Positions 10,580-23,269 of a DNA stretch of 64,000 nt are shown in pieces (position 1 is the first letter of the stretch; each line of letters begins with the position of its first letter). This stretch comes from Carposina sasakii. Lineage: Eukaryota; Arthropoda; Insecta; Lepidoptera; Carposinidae. The notes under the pieces are model-generated. The model did not search any database, was not told the origin of the DNA, and saw nothing but the letters and a program-made list of their open reading frames with translations. The stretch lies in the NCBI GenBank assembly GCA_014607495.2, contig CP053154.1, forward strand, positions 4,340,001 to 4,404,000. Direction: 5' to 3'. Made by a program: the position numbers and the translations under genes.

Positions 10580-13500
10580 TAATACAAAATTTAAAAAATT
10601 GTGACTCCATGTATGAAGGTGACACATCCAGTAGTTTTATGTAAAGTTGGTAATGGATTAAGTAGACGTGTCTGTTAGAACAACATAGCGCCGGAGTGTG
10701 TTAAATGCCGAGCTCCTAACCTTCAGTGACAGTAAATTTATATGTCTATAACTTTAAGCTTAGGTACTTCTATATACACACTGTGAATTAGAAAATGCTC
10801 TAAGAACTAATGTGAGGATATCGATGCAATGAATATTCTGTTAGCACTTAATTGCTACTACCTACATGTGGCTCTAGTGTTTAATTACTTTTTGCTTTGT
10901 TTTAAAGAGATATGCTTTTAGAGAGAGCATCCAAATGCAATTTGAAATAACGCACCGAGGGTTGCATACCTACATAATACCATAAATCAGCTTATCGGAG
11001 TCCACTGCTGGTCGTAGGCCTCCCCTGGGGCACACTACATACGAGTACCACATTAGATATATTAAACAAAAAGGAAACATCCTTTGAACCACAAACATAA
11101 CTTTACAGGTCATTTCCATTACAAATTATCGCATAAACTTCAATTACAATGTTTTTATTGTTAATGATATTAACTCGGCAGGTCGAACAGAAAAACAAAG
11201 TTATTTTCCTCCTGAAGTACGGAACGCTATAAATGTCTTTACAAAGTACGTTTTCTCATCACGTAAAATAATGAATTATGTCATTTTCAGCACTTTATCG
11301 CTTTGACAGAACTAATTACATTCGCTTCGTGACAGTCAAAAATGATTGATAAACAAAAAACTTTTCAATATTTCACCGAGAGAAATATTATTTTTTACTT
11401 GTTTACTACCCTTGTCACATCGACGAAAGCGTGAACAAAATGCTTAAAAGTTTCTCATTTACTTTGGAATACATAATTTCTCAATTCAATACGCGAACAG
11501 AAACAAAAACAAAGCAAAACTTTTCTTGTTTAAACTTCTACGGTATTCTTTAGATTTGAATCTCGCGGTCATTAGAGAGTCAAGTTAGCATACATTTTAA
11601 TATCAGGGGACAGCTGCGCCTCTGAAATAAGGCCATTTTTGTGAAACGTCAAAACAAGCTCATTTTGTTAGGGTTCTGTACGATTTAGTAACAATGAAGA
11701 TATTTTGATGGCTTACCTTATTATCAATAAGATCCTTAATGAGGATAGTCAAAGCTTTTTACTTGCAACTCTATTAAATGCATACTTCGAAATAAAAATA
11801 TAAAATAAAAATCATTCATTTTCAGATAAATAAGTCCATACAGTATCATTACAGTATATTCAATACATAAAAAAAACTAAAATTTATCTAACTAGACTAA
11901 TTAGGGTCAGTTGCCTACAACGACCTCTTATATCAAATGTTTTGTTAACTACGTCAATGATAATCCAAACTTTGTCAACTGATCTCTTTTCCTTAAATTA
12001 TATACAGAACCACGGCAGACGCATTCGTCGTTCACTTTTCCTGTTTTATTTATGTCTCCTTACCCTCTATCTCCGCCGTAGGATTTATTGCAGCAATATT
12101 CTTGGACAGTCCTCGGATTCATGTCTGGAACAAAAGTCGCCAAAACGACTATGTAAAGCACCTTTGTTATCAACGTTATCTTTATTTTTGTTTTATTCGA
12201 GTTTTCATTTGAATTTTATATTAATTTTACCTGAGATTTGTGTTGCTTTTCCTGAATCTGTTGCCATTTATTGACCGGAATACTGACTCTTTATTTGAAG
12301 ATTTCCTCGACTTACTTAATGAATCTAAGTTAATTAGAATTAGATTAGTTTTGATTTACACAATTTTCCAGGTAGACATAGAAGTGAAAACCCCCATAGT
12401 AAATATTACATTAGTAAAATGTTCAACTTTCATGTTATCTTGTTTAAACTCCTTATTTTAAAGCGTTTTCATGTATTTTGTACTAATAATAGCACTATAA
12501 AAATTAGCATTTGCTTAATAATTAAAGGAGGATGTACACACTTGCAATATATAAGCGGATCACGAAGCATGTTTACAAAGCGTATTAGATATCTAAACAC
12601 CGCAGCCAGCTCTAACCAGTTTATTTTGATCTTCATGGATCATCAAAACGTCGTACTAAAGATCTCTATTACTACACGAACTTCATGCGAAATAAGGTCA
12701 TCTTTGACTGGCAAGTTTACATCTAACATGGAAAGGGGTGCACGTAGGTACTTCCATATAAGTTAGAACTCGCCCTCACCGAGATTCCACGGCGATATCG
12801 CTGGTTACGTATCCAATAAACTATTAACAGCTAATTGTTCTGGCGACTTTTTAGCAACGAAAATTAATAATCATAACCACGACTGTAGACACACTGTGGA
12901 GTCTGAGGACCGGTGAGCTGGCGACGTCGCCAGTAAAACGTACATGAGCAAGCTGTATCTCACGCAATCAGATATCAAGATAAACGCACTGACTGACAAC
13001 CACTATTCCATTTGGCAACCGGCGAATGTTGCATTAGTATCTCGGTGAGGTAGGACTCTTATGCTAATAGAAATGTATACTTGTAGGTATAGATTTGTAC
13101 ATGGTTTACTGTATTCAAGACGAGTAGAGTCTGAAGCGAGGTATTTATTGAGAGGAAAACTTCAGAGAGTGCGTTGATTTAAGCTATTGTTTTGTGATTG
13201 GATAACAATATTAGCTGATTCAAAGGCGTCGTATAATATTATAGTTTTAAATCAATTATTAATCACCTTTGTGTCTTTCAGTTCGAATTTGTCGGTAACT
13301 TGAATATTTTGTTTACAGCAACATTATTTCTCTTTTGTTTTTCCAATTTAATGAACTGAAATGAATGTTAGTGTTATTAGTGACCTCATTATATTGGTGT
13401 ACTTTAATTACGAACTAATTATACCACCATATTGGTCGCAGCCCGCCGGGACATTTATGTCCGGAACGAACACAGTTAATTTGTCATTACGTCCGTTCTT

Positions 13501-15586
13501 TTTCGTCTGAAACTAAGCTGTCAGTTGAGTTTGTGATTAGTCCGGCCTGTGCCTTTTTCATCACAAGAGAAAGGCTGGAATTTTTATGCCTCTAGTTTCT
13601 AAAGTTTTGCAATAGATAACCCATATAATTATAGTACCGCGATGTGACCCAATTTGTCTGTCTTTGATAATGCCGTAAAGCCACCTCTTAGCAAAGGCTT
13701 TTGACATTAACAGGTGTTTAGATTCAAGCATGACAAATCTACATACTGTTAATGATCTGCTAAGGTTAAAAAAACCAATAACATCGATTGGTATTGGCAA
13801 AGTTATCGGAGCAAGTACCAGAAGTCTATAAAATCAAGACTCATTAAGCTTAACGACTCACAACTTTTGCGAACGAAAACTAAAACCGAACTACCGCTTT
13901 CCGAAGCGAGAATAAGTATCTGCGACTCTGGTAGTTTACAAGGCAATATTGATGGATCCCGACCGTTATTTCGGACCCTAATAGACACAGATTGATCTAT
14001 TTCGCGAATACCTTTCTGGTATACCTTTGTTTTGCTGCCTTTTTATTATTTAGTTGTGGTTTATTGGTATTTTTGTAAAGAAGTATCCTAAAAATAAGAA
14101 CAAAAGTTCGATAACTCAGAAAATACTTTATTCCAGACTATCTTTATTGAGTTTCCTTATAACAAGGCTATACATTGTCATACTATTATGATTAGTAGTA
14201 TTATTGAAACACAATGAACCAGGTAAATCCCAGACTATCTCTATTCATCCATAAATAAAACAAATTACTAAATCGTAAACAGCACTAAAACTTGGGTCAG
14301 TTAAAGCGATTAACTGAACCCAACGTAGTGACAGTCCGTAAAGGCCCTTCGTGCGGTCATGCAATTTAACCTTATTTGCATATCTTAGTTTCAACGGTTA
14401 TGGCTCGTGTCATTGTTAGCAATTTCTATGCTATTATAAGTTTCAAACGCAACTGAAACGTAAACGTTGGCATTACAAAACTAGTCTTTATGCGGTTGTG
14501 ATACAGAATATAGATTGAGGTTTCGGGGTTGCTATTGCGTTGAATAAGCTCGGGTTACGGCTGAAGTTGAAGACGTAGCGTGTGGATGGCGACAATATAT
14601 TTGTTATGCAGATTGTGGTGTTCTCACTGCAAACTAATGCCGGTAATGCCCGAATTTAGGTGGAGTGTAAACCCGTATCCGAAATTTGGTTAAAAGCAAA
14701 TGCAAAGCTTTTCAATTATACGTTTCAGTATAGATATAATAAATTATTGTAATTTAGGTGCGTTAGTTAATGTGAGTTTATGTGGATTTATCTTTACATA
14801 AAATAAAGTTATGTGGGTGTGTATTCTGCACATTTCTTCTTAACATTTCTCTGGTATGATTTATGAGTAACAAAATTTTATCATTTTCATAATTCTAGGT
14901 TTCCTTCATACCCAAATTATCCATGATAGTGTCGACTGGTTTTTTACTTCTGAAGTTTTCGCACTCGAGTTTCTTTTCGCGCTTCCTTATTTACACCTCG
15001 CCCCACTTCGTTATTTATCCTATTTATATACGTATAATGAAGATTCGTCTATTTGCAGTACCTACTATTTAGTGGTAAATAACATTAAGCAAGAAAACAA
15101 TCAGCTAGCAAAATACAAAGCACAGTCCATAAATCAGGCTGGCTCGTCAGCTGCAAGAAGCTGCGGTCGGCGTCGTCGCACGCCGCAACCGCAGGCTGCA
15201 CTAGACACCGGATTCGACTCGATTTCCATTCGCTAATTATTAGTTAGTCAGTACTAGAAATTGCCTTCCCGTGACTTCGTCTATGGGGAATACTCCAAAT
15301 AAGATGAGGGACTTGTAGTCTTCGCAAATTTTCTCTGGAGTAAAGAAAAACTTTGGCCCAAAATCGGAGTAAAAAGATTTGAAAGAGATTAATAATTGTT
15401 CAGATAATAAATAAAGGCGTGTTTTTGTGATCCCGATCCCGGAAAAATAAAATAAAAATATACATACAAATCTTTTATTTCTGAGTATAAGTACATAATA
15501 GAAATATATAATCGGAATATTGCAACTAGAGCTTACGTGTAACTTGACATGCGAATAAAGGTAATTCTTCCCATTAAGAATAAATT
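10580..15586. other. Five kilobases of mostly unassigned AT-rich DNA
   Basis: No gene could be supported. Overlapping frames of 110, 73 and 115 codons at 11942-12766 on the plus strand have AT-driven composition and no domain. Patches of higher GC at about 12890-13040 and 15130-15230 stand out and could be regulatory or exonic. I see no start codon with a matching splice donor in either. A repeat fragment lies at 10985-11037. Confidence 0.5.
10985..11037 (-). repeat. SINE-like (GAT)n element, fragment
   Basis: The plus strand reads GTCCACTGCTGGTCGTAGGC and CTCCCCTGGGGCACAC, matching the core of the copy at 43958-44075 in the same orientation. Both ends are lost. Confidence 0.7.
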
Positions 15587-15680
15587 GATCAGAAGTGGCA
15601 CCATGTGGTTCTATTGGCCCTTGGTGCTCTGCCTACCTCGTAAGGGATAAAGGCGTAATTATATGTATGTAATAATATAA
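15587..15680 (+). repeat. Repeat with TATG tail, 3' fragment
   Basis: It shares about 75 bp with 28687-28765 (motifs AGAAGTGGCACCAT and GGCCCTTGGTGCTCTGCCTA), then runs into ATTATATGTATGTA. The tail and position suggest the 3' end of a retroposed element, here truncated at its 5' side. Confidence 0.75.
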
Positions 15681-17474
15681 TCGTCATGTAATGAGATGTT
15701 TTATGTAGCTTAATTTCAAAATTCAGATTTCTCAATAAATTTCCAGGAAAAGTAAAATAATAAAATTCTATTTTAGAAATGTTATTATTTGACATTAATA
15801 AAATTATGAACATAAATAAAATATCGAGGACAATTCGTTTCTCACTTCTAACGATATATTTTTTTTAATTCGTCATCAAAAGAAGGCAGTACATTCGTAG
15901 CAATTGAAACTGGGAAAATCTCAGGAGAATATAGATCTTATCGAATTTCGTTGTGCTTTTTTAATCTTTTCTAAATCCTTTGGGAGCGTCGCTCGACGAA
16001 AATTGGATACGGAGCAACTGCGAAAACGTCAACAACACAATCAGATGTAGTTACATAAGGGAGTAGGCTTAGGGAATTATTTTTACAGAAAGACATGGCG
16101 GAACTAACACAAGTAACTTATCATCTATCCGTTTACACACGAAATCCTCAATTGATTCACGTAATAAGCGAAACATTCGTGAGTAGACGAGAATAGCTAA
16201 TGTGGAGGAACTGTTCCGAATGGCCAGGGACAAGTCTGCAATTAGTAAGCTGACGGCAGACCTCCAGTAATGGAGTGCCACTACAAGAAGAAGAAAAAAC
16301 GTTAATAAAACCAGATTTCGCATTGGTACCTACTATAAAACCTGTGAATTTATTAAGACTTATTACACATGCTGTAATTTAGCTATACGTTTAGGTACCT
16401 ACTATACCTATATTATCATATTTTCAAATTATGAACGTATCTATATTTCAGTACAAAATAGCGTAAACTCATTAACAGTACTCTAGCACTAACTGGGTTT
16501 TAAACTCACTAATGACTATTGGGATACGAATTTAGTGTTTTTTGTGAAACATTTGCGTACATAGTACCTATAGGTACATATGAAATAGAAAAATGTACTT
16601 TGTGTGTTCCGTTCATTCAGTTTTTCATTCGGACTTCGGTGGAGATCCCACAGCCACGATTTGCATATCTGGGCCAGATGTTAAAGATCAGTGAATGACC
16701 AGCTCATCGACTGAGATCACGCTCTTGGATTTTTTATTACAGACACTTATTCGGATTATATCAGACGCAATTAAATTTAGTTTAACTTCTTTTTAATACA
16801 GTATTAGTGTGTGGGTTATAAGGAGTCTATTAATTCTTCGTTTAACGAATTTTCGGTAAATGCTAAAGGTAACAGAAGCCCATTTAGAGTTATGATAATA
16901 AAATGCACCATAACGAACAAATTAAACTTCGTCGCTTCATTTCTCAGATATTATATTAATAACTTACGAGGATACTAATCCTGGACAACTTATCAAGAAG
17001 TTCCTTAGATCTTACAGAAGAGTAAACTTACGAAAACACCAAACCGCAGCTGCCAGCTTGTCCACCCTGAACATCCCAAGTAAGATTTGACTAACAAAAA
17101 CAACTTATCCTAAGGTTGGGATAAGATTTAACTTCGTTGAATGAGTTCCTTTGAGCGAAACAGATAAGGAGCGGATGGTTTTCGTATATTCGCAAATCCA
17201 GCAATGAGAATATAACTTAATTTGGTCAAGCAAGATTATTTTTTAATATATCTGAATTTTGGCCTAGCAATTCACATTGTAGCTACAATAGTCTGTGTGT
17301 TGTTCTAAAGGTAAAGCTTACCAAAACTAGTTTGGTAGATTTTCCGTAAAAATATAATAAACATCCAAATATCTTCATAGCCTCACTTTGCCATTTTTAT
17401 ATTTGTCCTATAGTTGTACCTATAGTTTTTACAAAATGTTCATAAAGTTCCTGTAATTTACTCACATACCTATG
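15681..17474. other. Unassigned AT-rich DNA
   Basis: Only a decayed repeat at 16639-16716 was recognised. The 84-codon minus frame at 16069-16323 starts with a hydrophobic stretch but has no other gene-like property. Confidence 0.5.
16639..16716 (+). repeat. GGGGACAG repeat family, decayed fragment
   Basis: GGAGATCCCACAGCCACG and AAAGATCAGTGA match the middle of the family seen at 62841-63077. Confidence 0.55.
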
Positions 17475-18110
17475 TACAGGGTATAAGTGACAGCCAGGTT
17501 AATTTTGAATATGAAACCACTGAAAATGTTCACTGGGTAATTCGGAATTCTGGACCAAGATATGGTTCGTTTAATTAGACCTCACATCATGCAACATGAT
17601 GATTTAACATAATTTTATACAATACATGATTTTTCAGAAAAAGGTTTCTCTCAAAAAAGTTAAAATAACTGGCCCACCCTAGTGGAGAATCACAAGTAAT
17701 TAAAAAATAGCAATGTATCACTACATACATATTATAAATAAAACACTTCTGCTATCTGTCTCTATGTATGCTAAGATCTTTCAAACTAGAAAACGGATTT
17801 TGATGCGGTGTTTTTTAATAGATAGAGTGAATCACTGGGAAGGTTTATAATGTATAACTAGGGACCCGCTTTGGCTTTGCACGGGAATAATGCACTCTTA
17901 CGCGGGCGAAGCCGTGGGCGGCCGCTAGTGAAACATAAACCGATAAGCCCATTTATCGAGTCGCAATTTGCTCGATACAATTAGGCTCAGAAAGCAAAAA
18001 CATTGCGGATAATCAAATTAAAAATACCTTTCTTGCGGTAAAAACACTGTGATCTAACTCAACATAATGGTACTAGTTTTGCATTTCAATACCAATTTGC
18101 CTGGCTGTAT
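17475..18110 (+). mobile_element. TACAG-2 MITE, copy 2, interrupted
   Basis: The left end is TACAGGGTATAAGTGACAGC; the right end is degraded to GCCTGGCTGTATAATAA. The interior matches 53476-53922 on both sides of an insertion at about 17725-17931: AGCAATGTATCAC before it and CGATAAGCCCATTTA after it. Without the insertion the element is about 430 bp, consistent with the other copies. It is the most diverged of the three. Confidence 0.82.
17725..17931 (-). mobile_element. LINE 3'-end-like fragment nested in TACAG-2
   Basis: Read on the minus strand it begins CACTAGCGGCCGCCCACGGC and ends in TTTATAATAT. It includes the AAAATCCGTTTTCTAGTTTG block. This organisation resembles the 3' ends of RTE-like LINEs in Lepidoptera; the family assignment is inference. 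The boundaries were set by comparison with the uninterrupted TACAG-2 copy. Confidence 0.7.
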
Positions 18111-21100
18111 AATAACCACAAAATAATTAGAAATTTGAAATGTAAACAATGTTCTATTTGGCTAAACCTGAATTAAATGCATAGAATTGAAACTAAATAT
18201 TTAAGCCGAGAATAAACATGCGGGCATTGTGCCATGCTTGTTTAATATTCTTACTACATATTACGTGTATTAATATTAAACCAAAATTTAGGAACTCATT
18301 GACTGAATAATCATTATTTATCAACTTGTTAGTTAGTACTAACAAGTTGATAACTGCGCATAACATAGGTATATAAACAAAATTTAGGTGCGTCGAGCCC
18401 TAATAATATTGACCTACTTAACTACGTGAATGAATGAGTCATAATTTTCCATTGCCTATTTTTTTTCGAACTAACAGCCACCTAAACCTTCGTCCGGGTA
18501 TTCCCGTTTTTCCCGTTACCAGAATTATTATTCTGGTCATTAGGGTAAGTAAGCATGAACCTTTTCACGCGGCATAACGCTAGCGACACTAGCATGGACT
18601 AGCAAGCAAAATCTATGAGATTTGACAGTTTTAAGATAGCTTTACGGTCTATCGAGAAGTTCGTGATTGGAGATGCTTATCTACGTCATACCAAGAACGC
18701 AATCTCCAAGTGGCAGACTCCATTGATGCGTCAGTCCGCCATTCAGGATAAAGCATTTCTTTACTTACCTCCATTTTAATTGTAAAAAATATTAGGACCA
18801 TAGTAGGTACCTATAGTTATCTTAATAATTACTATTCAATGTTTAATTTTAGCTATATTATATGGGTAATACATAAATCCAAACAGACGATGTTTACATG
18901 CAAATTGTAGTTTAATTTATCTTTGCTTTCTAACTTAACTTGATTTAAACGGACTCCGGCTCCGAACTCGCTTAACCAAACATTCCAAACAATTTCATTT
19001 ACAAAGTTTCATTTACTACAATAAGTTAGCGTAATGCTTACTGATATGTTATAGCTGAATAAGTTCGTTTAGTGCTTCTGCATTCCTGATTAAATTTAAA
19101 ATTAAAAGTCTTTATTGCTTGAAATTTCTCTTGCAAATATAACTACTAAAGTGATCTAGAAAAGCATACTCGTAGAACTGAAATACGTAATAATTACCAT
19201 GTAGAGTAGTATCCATAGTACATAGTATAGTTTTTTGTTATAGTTTTTCTTAATATTTCCATTAAAACGCACTAGGAATCAGATTGCTTTTCTGTTTAAA
19301 ATTAAAGTGCCCGCATATCGATAGCGGGGAAAACCTTAACTTTTCCAAAACTTCGACACAAAGTTACACCAAAATGACCGAAGTTATAATTTTGCAGCCT
19401 TTAACTGCTCAAGTTGGCTTCTACACGAAGAAAGCAAGCTTTAATTGCATGCACTATTTTGCGGCACGCTACTTAGGCTAATTAACTTCGAACGAATGAA
19501 AACGAGGGCATGCAACGTTACTGTAGAATATCAAAAAGAACAATTTGCAGGCTATTTGATATTAAGAGTTTATATTGACGCATTTATATTATGGAGCGTA
19601 TTTAACGCGTTGTGCATTAGCTTTTAGGCTGTAACATCGCGAATTTTCAATTAATCAGAAATAATAAATACATTAAAACGCAACGTAAAAACGCTGTACC
19701 TGGTCCAATACAATACAATACGATGCTATAACGCGGCGGTAGGCTGAAGCGTTAAAACGCCCTACTGCGCGTTTAACTCTCTATTTGACCAGACCTTTCG
19801 TGATAGCTATGATAAGGTATGCCCATTCCAAAAAAACTGACTCAGTATTTAAGTGTAGATCGTGGTATTCCAATGCGTTTTTACCGAACGCGTACTATAT
19901 GAAAGTATAGGCATACTACCAATATTTCTAAATATTGAGAGGATCCTTAACCAATCAGCCTCTACAACGATATCACCCATAGTTACCAAAAGTACATCTA
20001 TCTCTGAAAAATTTACTATACCAGCACACATTACGTATGGACGACGGACGTATTGCACATTTTAGGTGACAAACTGTATGCAAATTGTAAAGGACCAGCA
20101 CGGGACACGTCTCTCTAATCGTGATTAATCTCTCGGTGATAAATCTCGCAGTCCCGACGGAGCAAGACCGCGGGGCAGACACTAATCGCCCCCTGATCGT
20201 CTTCCACACAGAACCTCTCAGGATTTCTTCTCACGTACCCGAATATACGCTGTTGTACTGTGTTTTCATATTAGATTATAGTTGAGAACCTGCTGCGTCA
20301 TATGATACTAGACTGTTATCGGTAATATTATAAAACCGATGTGGTTCAGAATGTTAAAGTGATAATACTAGACAAGACATCGCCCTCAGTTTTATCCTCT
20401 AAACATATTATAAATACCATATTTTTCGGGAAGTGTGGTTACATCATCATGTGATCATCAGGATATGAGGTTATATCATCATCATAGATTCTCTATATAA
20501 ACGGTAGTAGGTATCCTATTTAACCGAATTTAAAAGAGAGGTTCTCAATCCAATTTAACATTTTTTCATTTGCTAATTTAACCGTGAAACGGTTATAAAT
20601 ATAGAAAGAAATAGACGGGTAGTCAAAAAGAAGGAATCGAAGTAAGTATACAAAGTATAAAGTAAAAAAAGAGATACATATTGATTATAAACAAATAAAT
20701 CAAGCTCTAAATCTAACATAATAATATCCATATGAGATTTTCTATCATTACAAAAAACCCTAATACCTAACAGTATGATAGATGACATCGTCACGGCACG
20801 CCGAAGCATCCTTGGTGTAATTTGACATAATAATAGTTACGTCGTGTCTAGTTATACGTTATTCTAGTCTAGATCACGTTTCTCAAATACAGAATCGAGT
20901 CATTTCAGATTTAATAAGACAAATTATAGGTCTTTTGAGTATAACCTTATGTTTTCGCTAGTCGTAATATACTAGCCAGTTGCCCGCGACGTTCATCAAC
21001 AAGAGCCACCAATTAAGTTGAAAAGCATGCATCAAATAAATAACTCTACTATAGTATTGTTGCTAAAAGCTCCTATATAATTTAAAAATGAACTTACGGG

Positions 21101-21432
21101 AAATCTGCCCACAAAAAAAGATTACAATTGTAAGCTTATGTATCTAATATATTAATTCAATTCAACATGAAACATTTTAATCAAAACACAAAGTGAGATT
21201 ATAAGAACTGACGTTACGATTTTAATATCTTAACAGTTGACTTAAAAGATACCACAACAAAGCTTAAATAAGGAAAAATAAATTTCAATGCTACATTACA
21301 GATTACGTTCAAGAAGGATCAGCAGATTATGATGTCCCAGCCTATTTGTTTCTTCATACATCACAACACGTGTACAACTTGCCTTTGCTTGTTATTGCAT
21401 ACTGGGATTCAATCTTGCGCATAGTAATCTTT
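18111..21432. other. Unassigned AT-rich DNA
   Basis: No gene was recognised. Three mutually overlapping frames on both strands at 19849-20209 cannot all be genes and none has a recognisable domain. A perfect hairpin lies at 18319-18352. A GC-richer patch at 20080-20220 has no assignable feature. Confidence 0.5.
18319..18352. repeat. Perfect 15-bp hairpin
   Basis: The arms TATCAACTTGTTAGT and ACTAACAAGTTGATA pair perfectly with a 4-base loop. It is too short for a typical insect pre-miRNA, so it is probably a small palindrome. Confidence 0.65.
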
Positions 21433-21798
21433 TTATGAATACAAATCTACACTGCTACTCGTAGATTCCCTCCTTGGTGCCCATTCTTCGGCCGTACAGC
21501 GACCGCTGCGTTTGCGACTTTTCCTCTTTATGTCTTTTTTGTCAACTCTTCTAGTTGGGCTTTTAGTTCTTGTGGGAGATACAGGCCTCGAGTATGCAGG
21601 CGTATGGGACTCAGCCGCGGGCCTGCTTACTTCTGCGGTTTTCGTCTTCGACATAGCGTGTATCAAGGTCTTTATGATATAGAAAACCACCAGCAATAGA
21701 GTACCGTAGTACAAAAGTGTGCGTATCGTACTGTTATCGACACCGCTCTTTGGCTTATTGATTAACATTTTAACGGAGCGAGATGAGTTACGTTTCAT
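21433..21798 (-). CDS. Putative single-pass membrane protein, 121 residues, intronless
   Basis: The best candidate cellular gene in the window. The product starts with a short basic N-terminus, followed by one hydrophobic segment at about residues 27-47 (a leucine, valine, isoleucine and tyrosine run). The C-terminal half is polar and basic, with two SPTR motifs (residues 74-77 and 80-83), a lysine/arginine cluster at 86-99 and a serine-rich end. With positive charge on both sides of the span, orientation cannot be called. There is no signal-peptide cleavage motif, so a signal anchor or tail-proximal anchor is more likely. Codon use is more GC-rich than the surroundings. The start was taken as the first ATG; Met11 is an alternative. 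The stop is TAA; only variant ATTAAA signals are seen downstream on this strand. I do not recognise the family. It could be a rapidly evolving small gene, a retrocopy or chance. Confidence 0.5.
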   Translation of the reverse strand: MKRNSSRSVKMLINKPKSGVDNSTIRTLLYYGTLLLVVFYIIKTLIHAMSKTKTAEVSRPAAESHTPAYSRPVSPTRTKSPTRRVDKKDIKRKSRKRSGRCTAEEWAPRRESTSSSVDLYS

Positions 21799-21879
21799 AA
21801 AAAAATTACCATTTGATTATTATATTTGAAGAATTACACAGAAAATTTTGATCACATTTCTATGAGTGTCATTTTGGAT

Positions 21880-21940
21880 TGACAACTGAGTATTTGACTT
21901 TTGATGACGTTGTGTAAAGTTATAAAAAAAATATATTACG
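21880..21940 (-). promoter_or_regulatory. Possible core promoter for the 21.4-kb reading frame
   Basis: On the minus strand a TCAGT motif, the arthropod initiator consensus, lies at 21889-21885, about 90 bases upstream of the ATG. An AT-rich stretch with TTATAAC lies roughly 35 bases further upstream. Both motifs are short and common in AT-rich DNA, so this is suggestive only. Confidence 0.25.
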
Positions 21941-22279
21941 AAGGAGAACAAAGTACTGCATGTAAAATATAGCTAATGTCTTTTTGTAATATTTCTCTGA
22001 AACCCTACCTACCGTAACAGTAACAAAAACAATTATGTACATAAACCTCAATAGAAGCCATATTAGAAATACTTATTTTCAAATACTTACCTTTATTTCT
22101 AAAGAAATAAAGACTATATCGTACTTTATTAGAGCATATTTCAGTGTGGTAAACTGTACGTATCACTCTCGTAGACTAGAACAATGAAGTTATACCAGCG
22201 TATAATTTCGTTATCAACTGTAGCTTTGGACGTATGGCGTAATGTATAAAATAGAGCGATAAGTAAATAACTACAATTT

Positions 22280-22440
22280 TTTTTTATAAAAGCATTAGAT
22301 TCACTATGGGTGCGCCCACCACCGGGCCCTACACCCTCCACTGACCCTCGGATCTGATAACTCATAATTGCGACAACAGGCACTTGCACTAACTACAATC
22401 GCCATGAGAAACCAGACCCGAGCACCTAGCATGCAAGACG
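22280..22440 (-). repeat. GC-rich short-ORF repeat, copy A, with intact 42-codon frame
   Basis: Read on the minus strand, a frame from 22432 to 22304 starts MLGARVWFLMAIVVSASA, which looks like a signal peptide, continues for 24 more residues with several cysteines and tryptophans, and ends in TAG. Copies B (22605-22765) and D (39005-39160) carry the second half at near identity. Copy C (33760-33882) is diverged but keeps a homologous frame. The nucleotide core coding for RVSGGCRARWWA is the best preserved part in all four. Whether the peptide is made is unknown. An inverted second copy begins 165 bp away. Confidence 0.6.
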
Positions 22441-22604
22441 ATACATTGCACTATTCCGAAATCAAATAATAGATAAATAATCTACATATGTTTCGCCAAC
22501 AACCGTGGCATCCTCAGGATTATAGAAATTAGTATATTAGTAAACCACAAATTATTATGAACCTCTAAAACCCAACACATTACTTAATGTAATGTAGTTG
22601 ATTG

Positions 22605-22765
22605 TAGGCGATTGTAGTTAGTGCAAGTGCCTGTTGTCGCAATTATGAGTTATCAGATCCGAGGGTCAGTGGAGGGTGTAGGGCCCAGTGGTGGGCGCAC
22701 CCATAGTGAATGTTTGAACTTCCGAATTGTAACGCCTAATACAATTTCATTTATAAAAGCATAAG
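22605..22765 (+). repeat. GC-rich short-ORF repeat, copy B (5' part of the frame missing)
   Basis: Nearly identical to the second half of copy A and to copy D, but an in-frame TAG lies just upstream (22605-22607) and the signal-like part is absent. The 3' extension through ACTTCCGAATTGTAA and TTCATTTATAAAAGCAT is shared with copy D, not with A. B and D therefore represent one mobile or duplicated unit and A a different boundary. Function unknown. Confidence 0.65.
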
Positions 22766-22880
22766 AAATTTAGAAAATGATAACAATGCTACGACGAGCG
22801 TCGTAAAGTGTAAATGTGAAATATGTATCTCACAAAACCATTGCATCATCATAATTATAAACTAGTATCATACTTCCTTC

Positions 22881-22963
22881 TCTTCTTCAGACTATTGCAG
22901 TCCACTGCTGGACCTGCCTCAGTATGGACACATAGTCACCACGCTGGGCAGGCGGGTTGGTGA
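22881..22963 (-). repeat. SINE-like (GAT)n element, internally deleted copy
   Basis: CAGTCCACTGCTGGACCTGC and CACGCTGGGCAGGCGGGTTG match the two ends of the copy at 43958-44075. About 25 bases of the centre are missing. Confidence 0.75.
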
Positions 22964-23269
22964 CTGCAGTGTGATTTTCGGACTATATTGTCAGTACGGC
23001 AGGCGCTGCTATCCACCTCCCAGAAACCTTTAATCGCCTCGTACGATACCCACGGGCAGGCAGGGGCGGTACAAACTCTACTCTGCCGGCACCACGCGGC
23101 TTATGTGTGGTATCATACAACAACTGCAAATGAACCTATTTCTCTATCCGTTGAACACTTTTGCAAAAAATAATAACAGTCATGCGCCTTATTTACCATC
23201 TAACAATCATTTACGAAAGGAAAGCTAAAAATAAAATGTTGGGTGAGGAAGTTGTGACTCAATTCGTAG

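Noticed and set aside
11942..12766. Three overlapping plus-strand frames of 110, 73 and 115 codons
   Set aside because: They overlap each other in different frames, have AT-driven composition (Leu, Ile, Phe, Ser), and contain no recognisable domain.
19849..20209. Overlapping frames on both strands
   Set aside because: They are mutually exclusive, each short and without motifs; typical chance frames in a moderately GC-rich patch.
22141..22389. Minus-strand 82-codon frame reading MQVPVVAIMSYQIRGSVEGV
   Set aside because: It runs through the GC-rich repeat in a different frame from the one shared with the diverged copy at 33.8 kb, so it is treated as the less likely frame.
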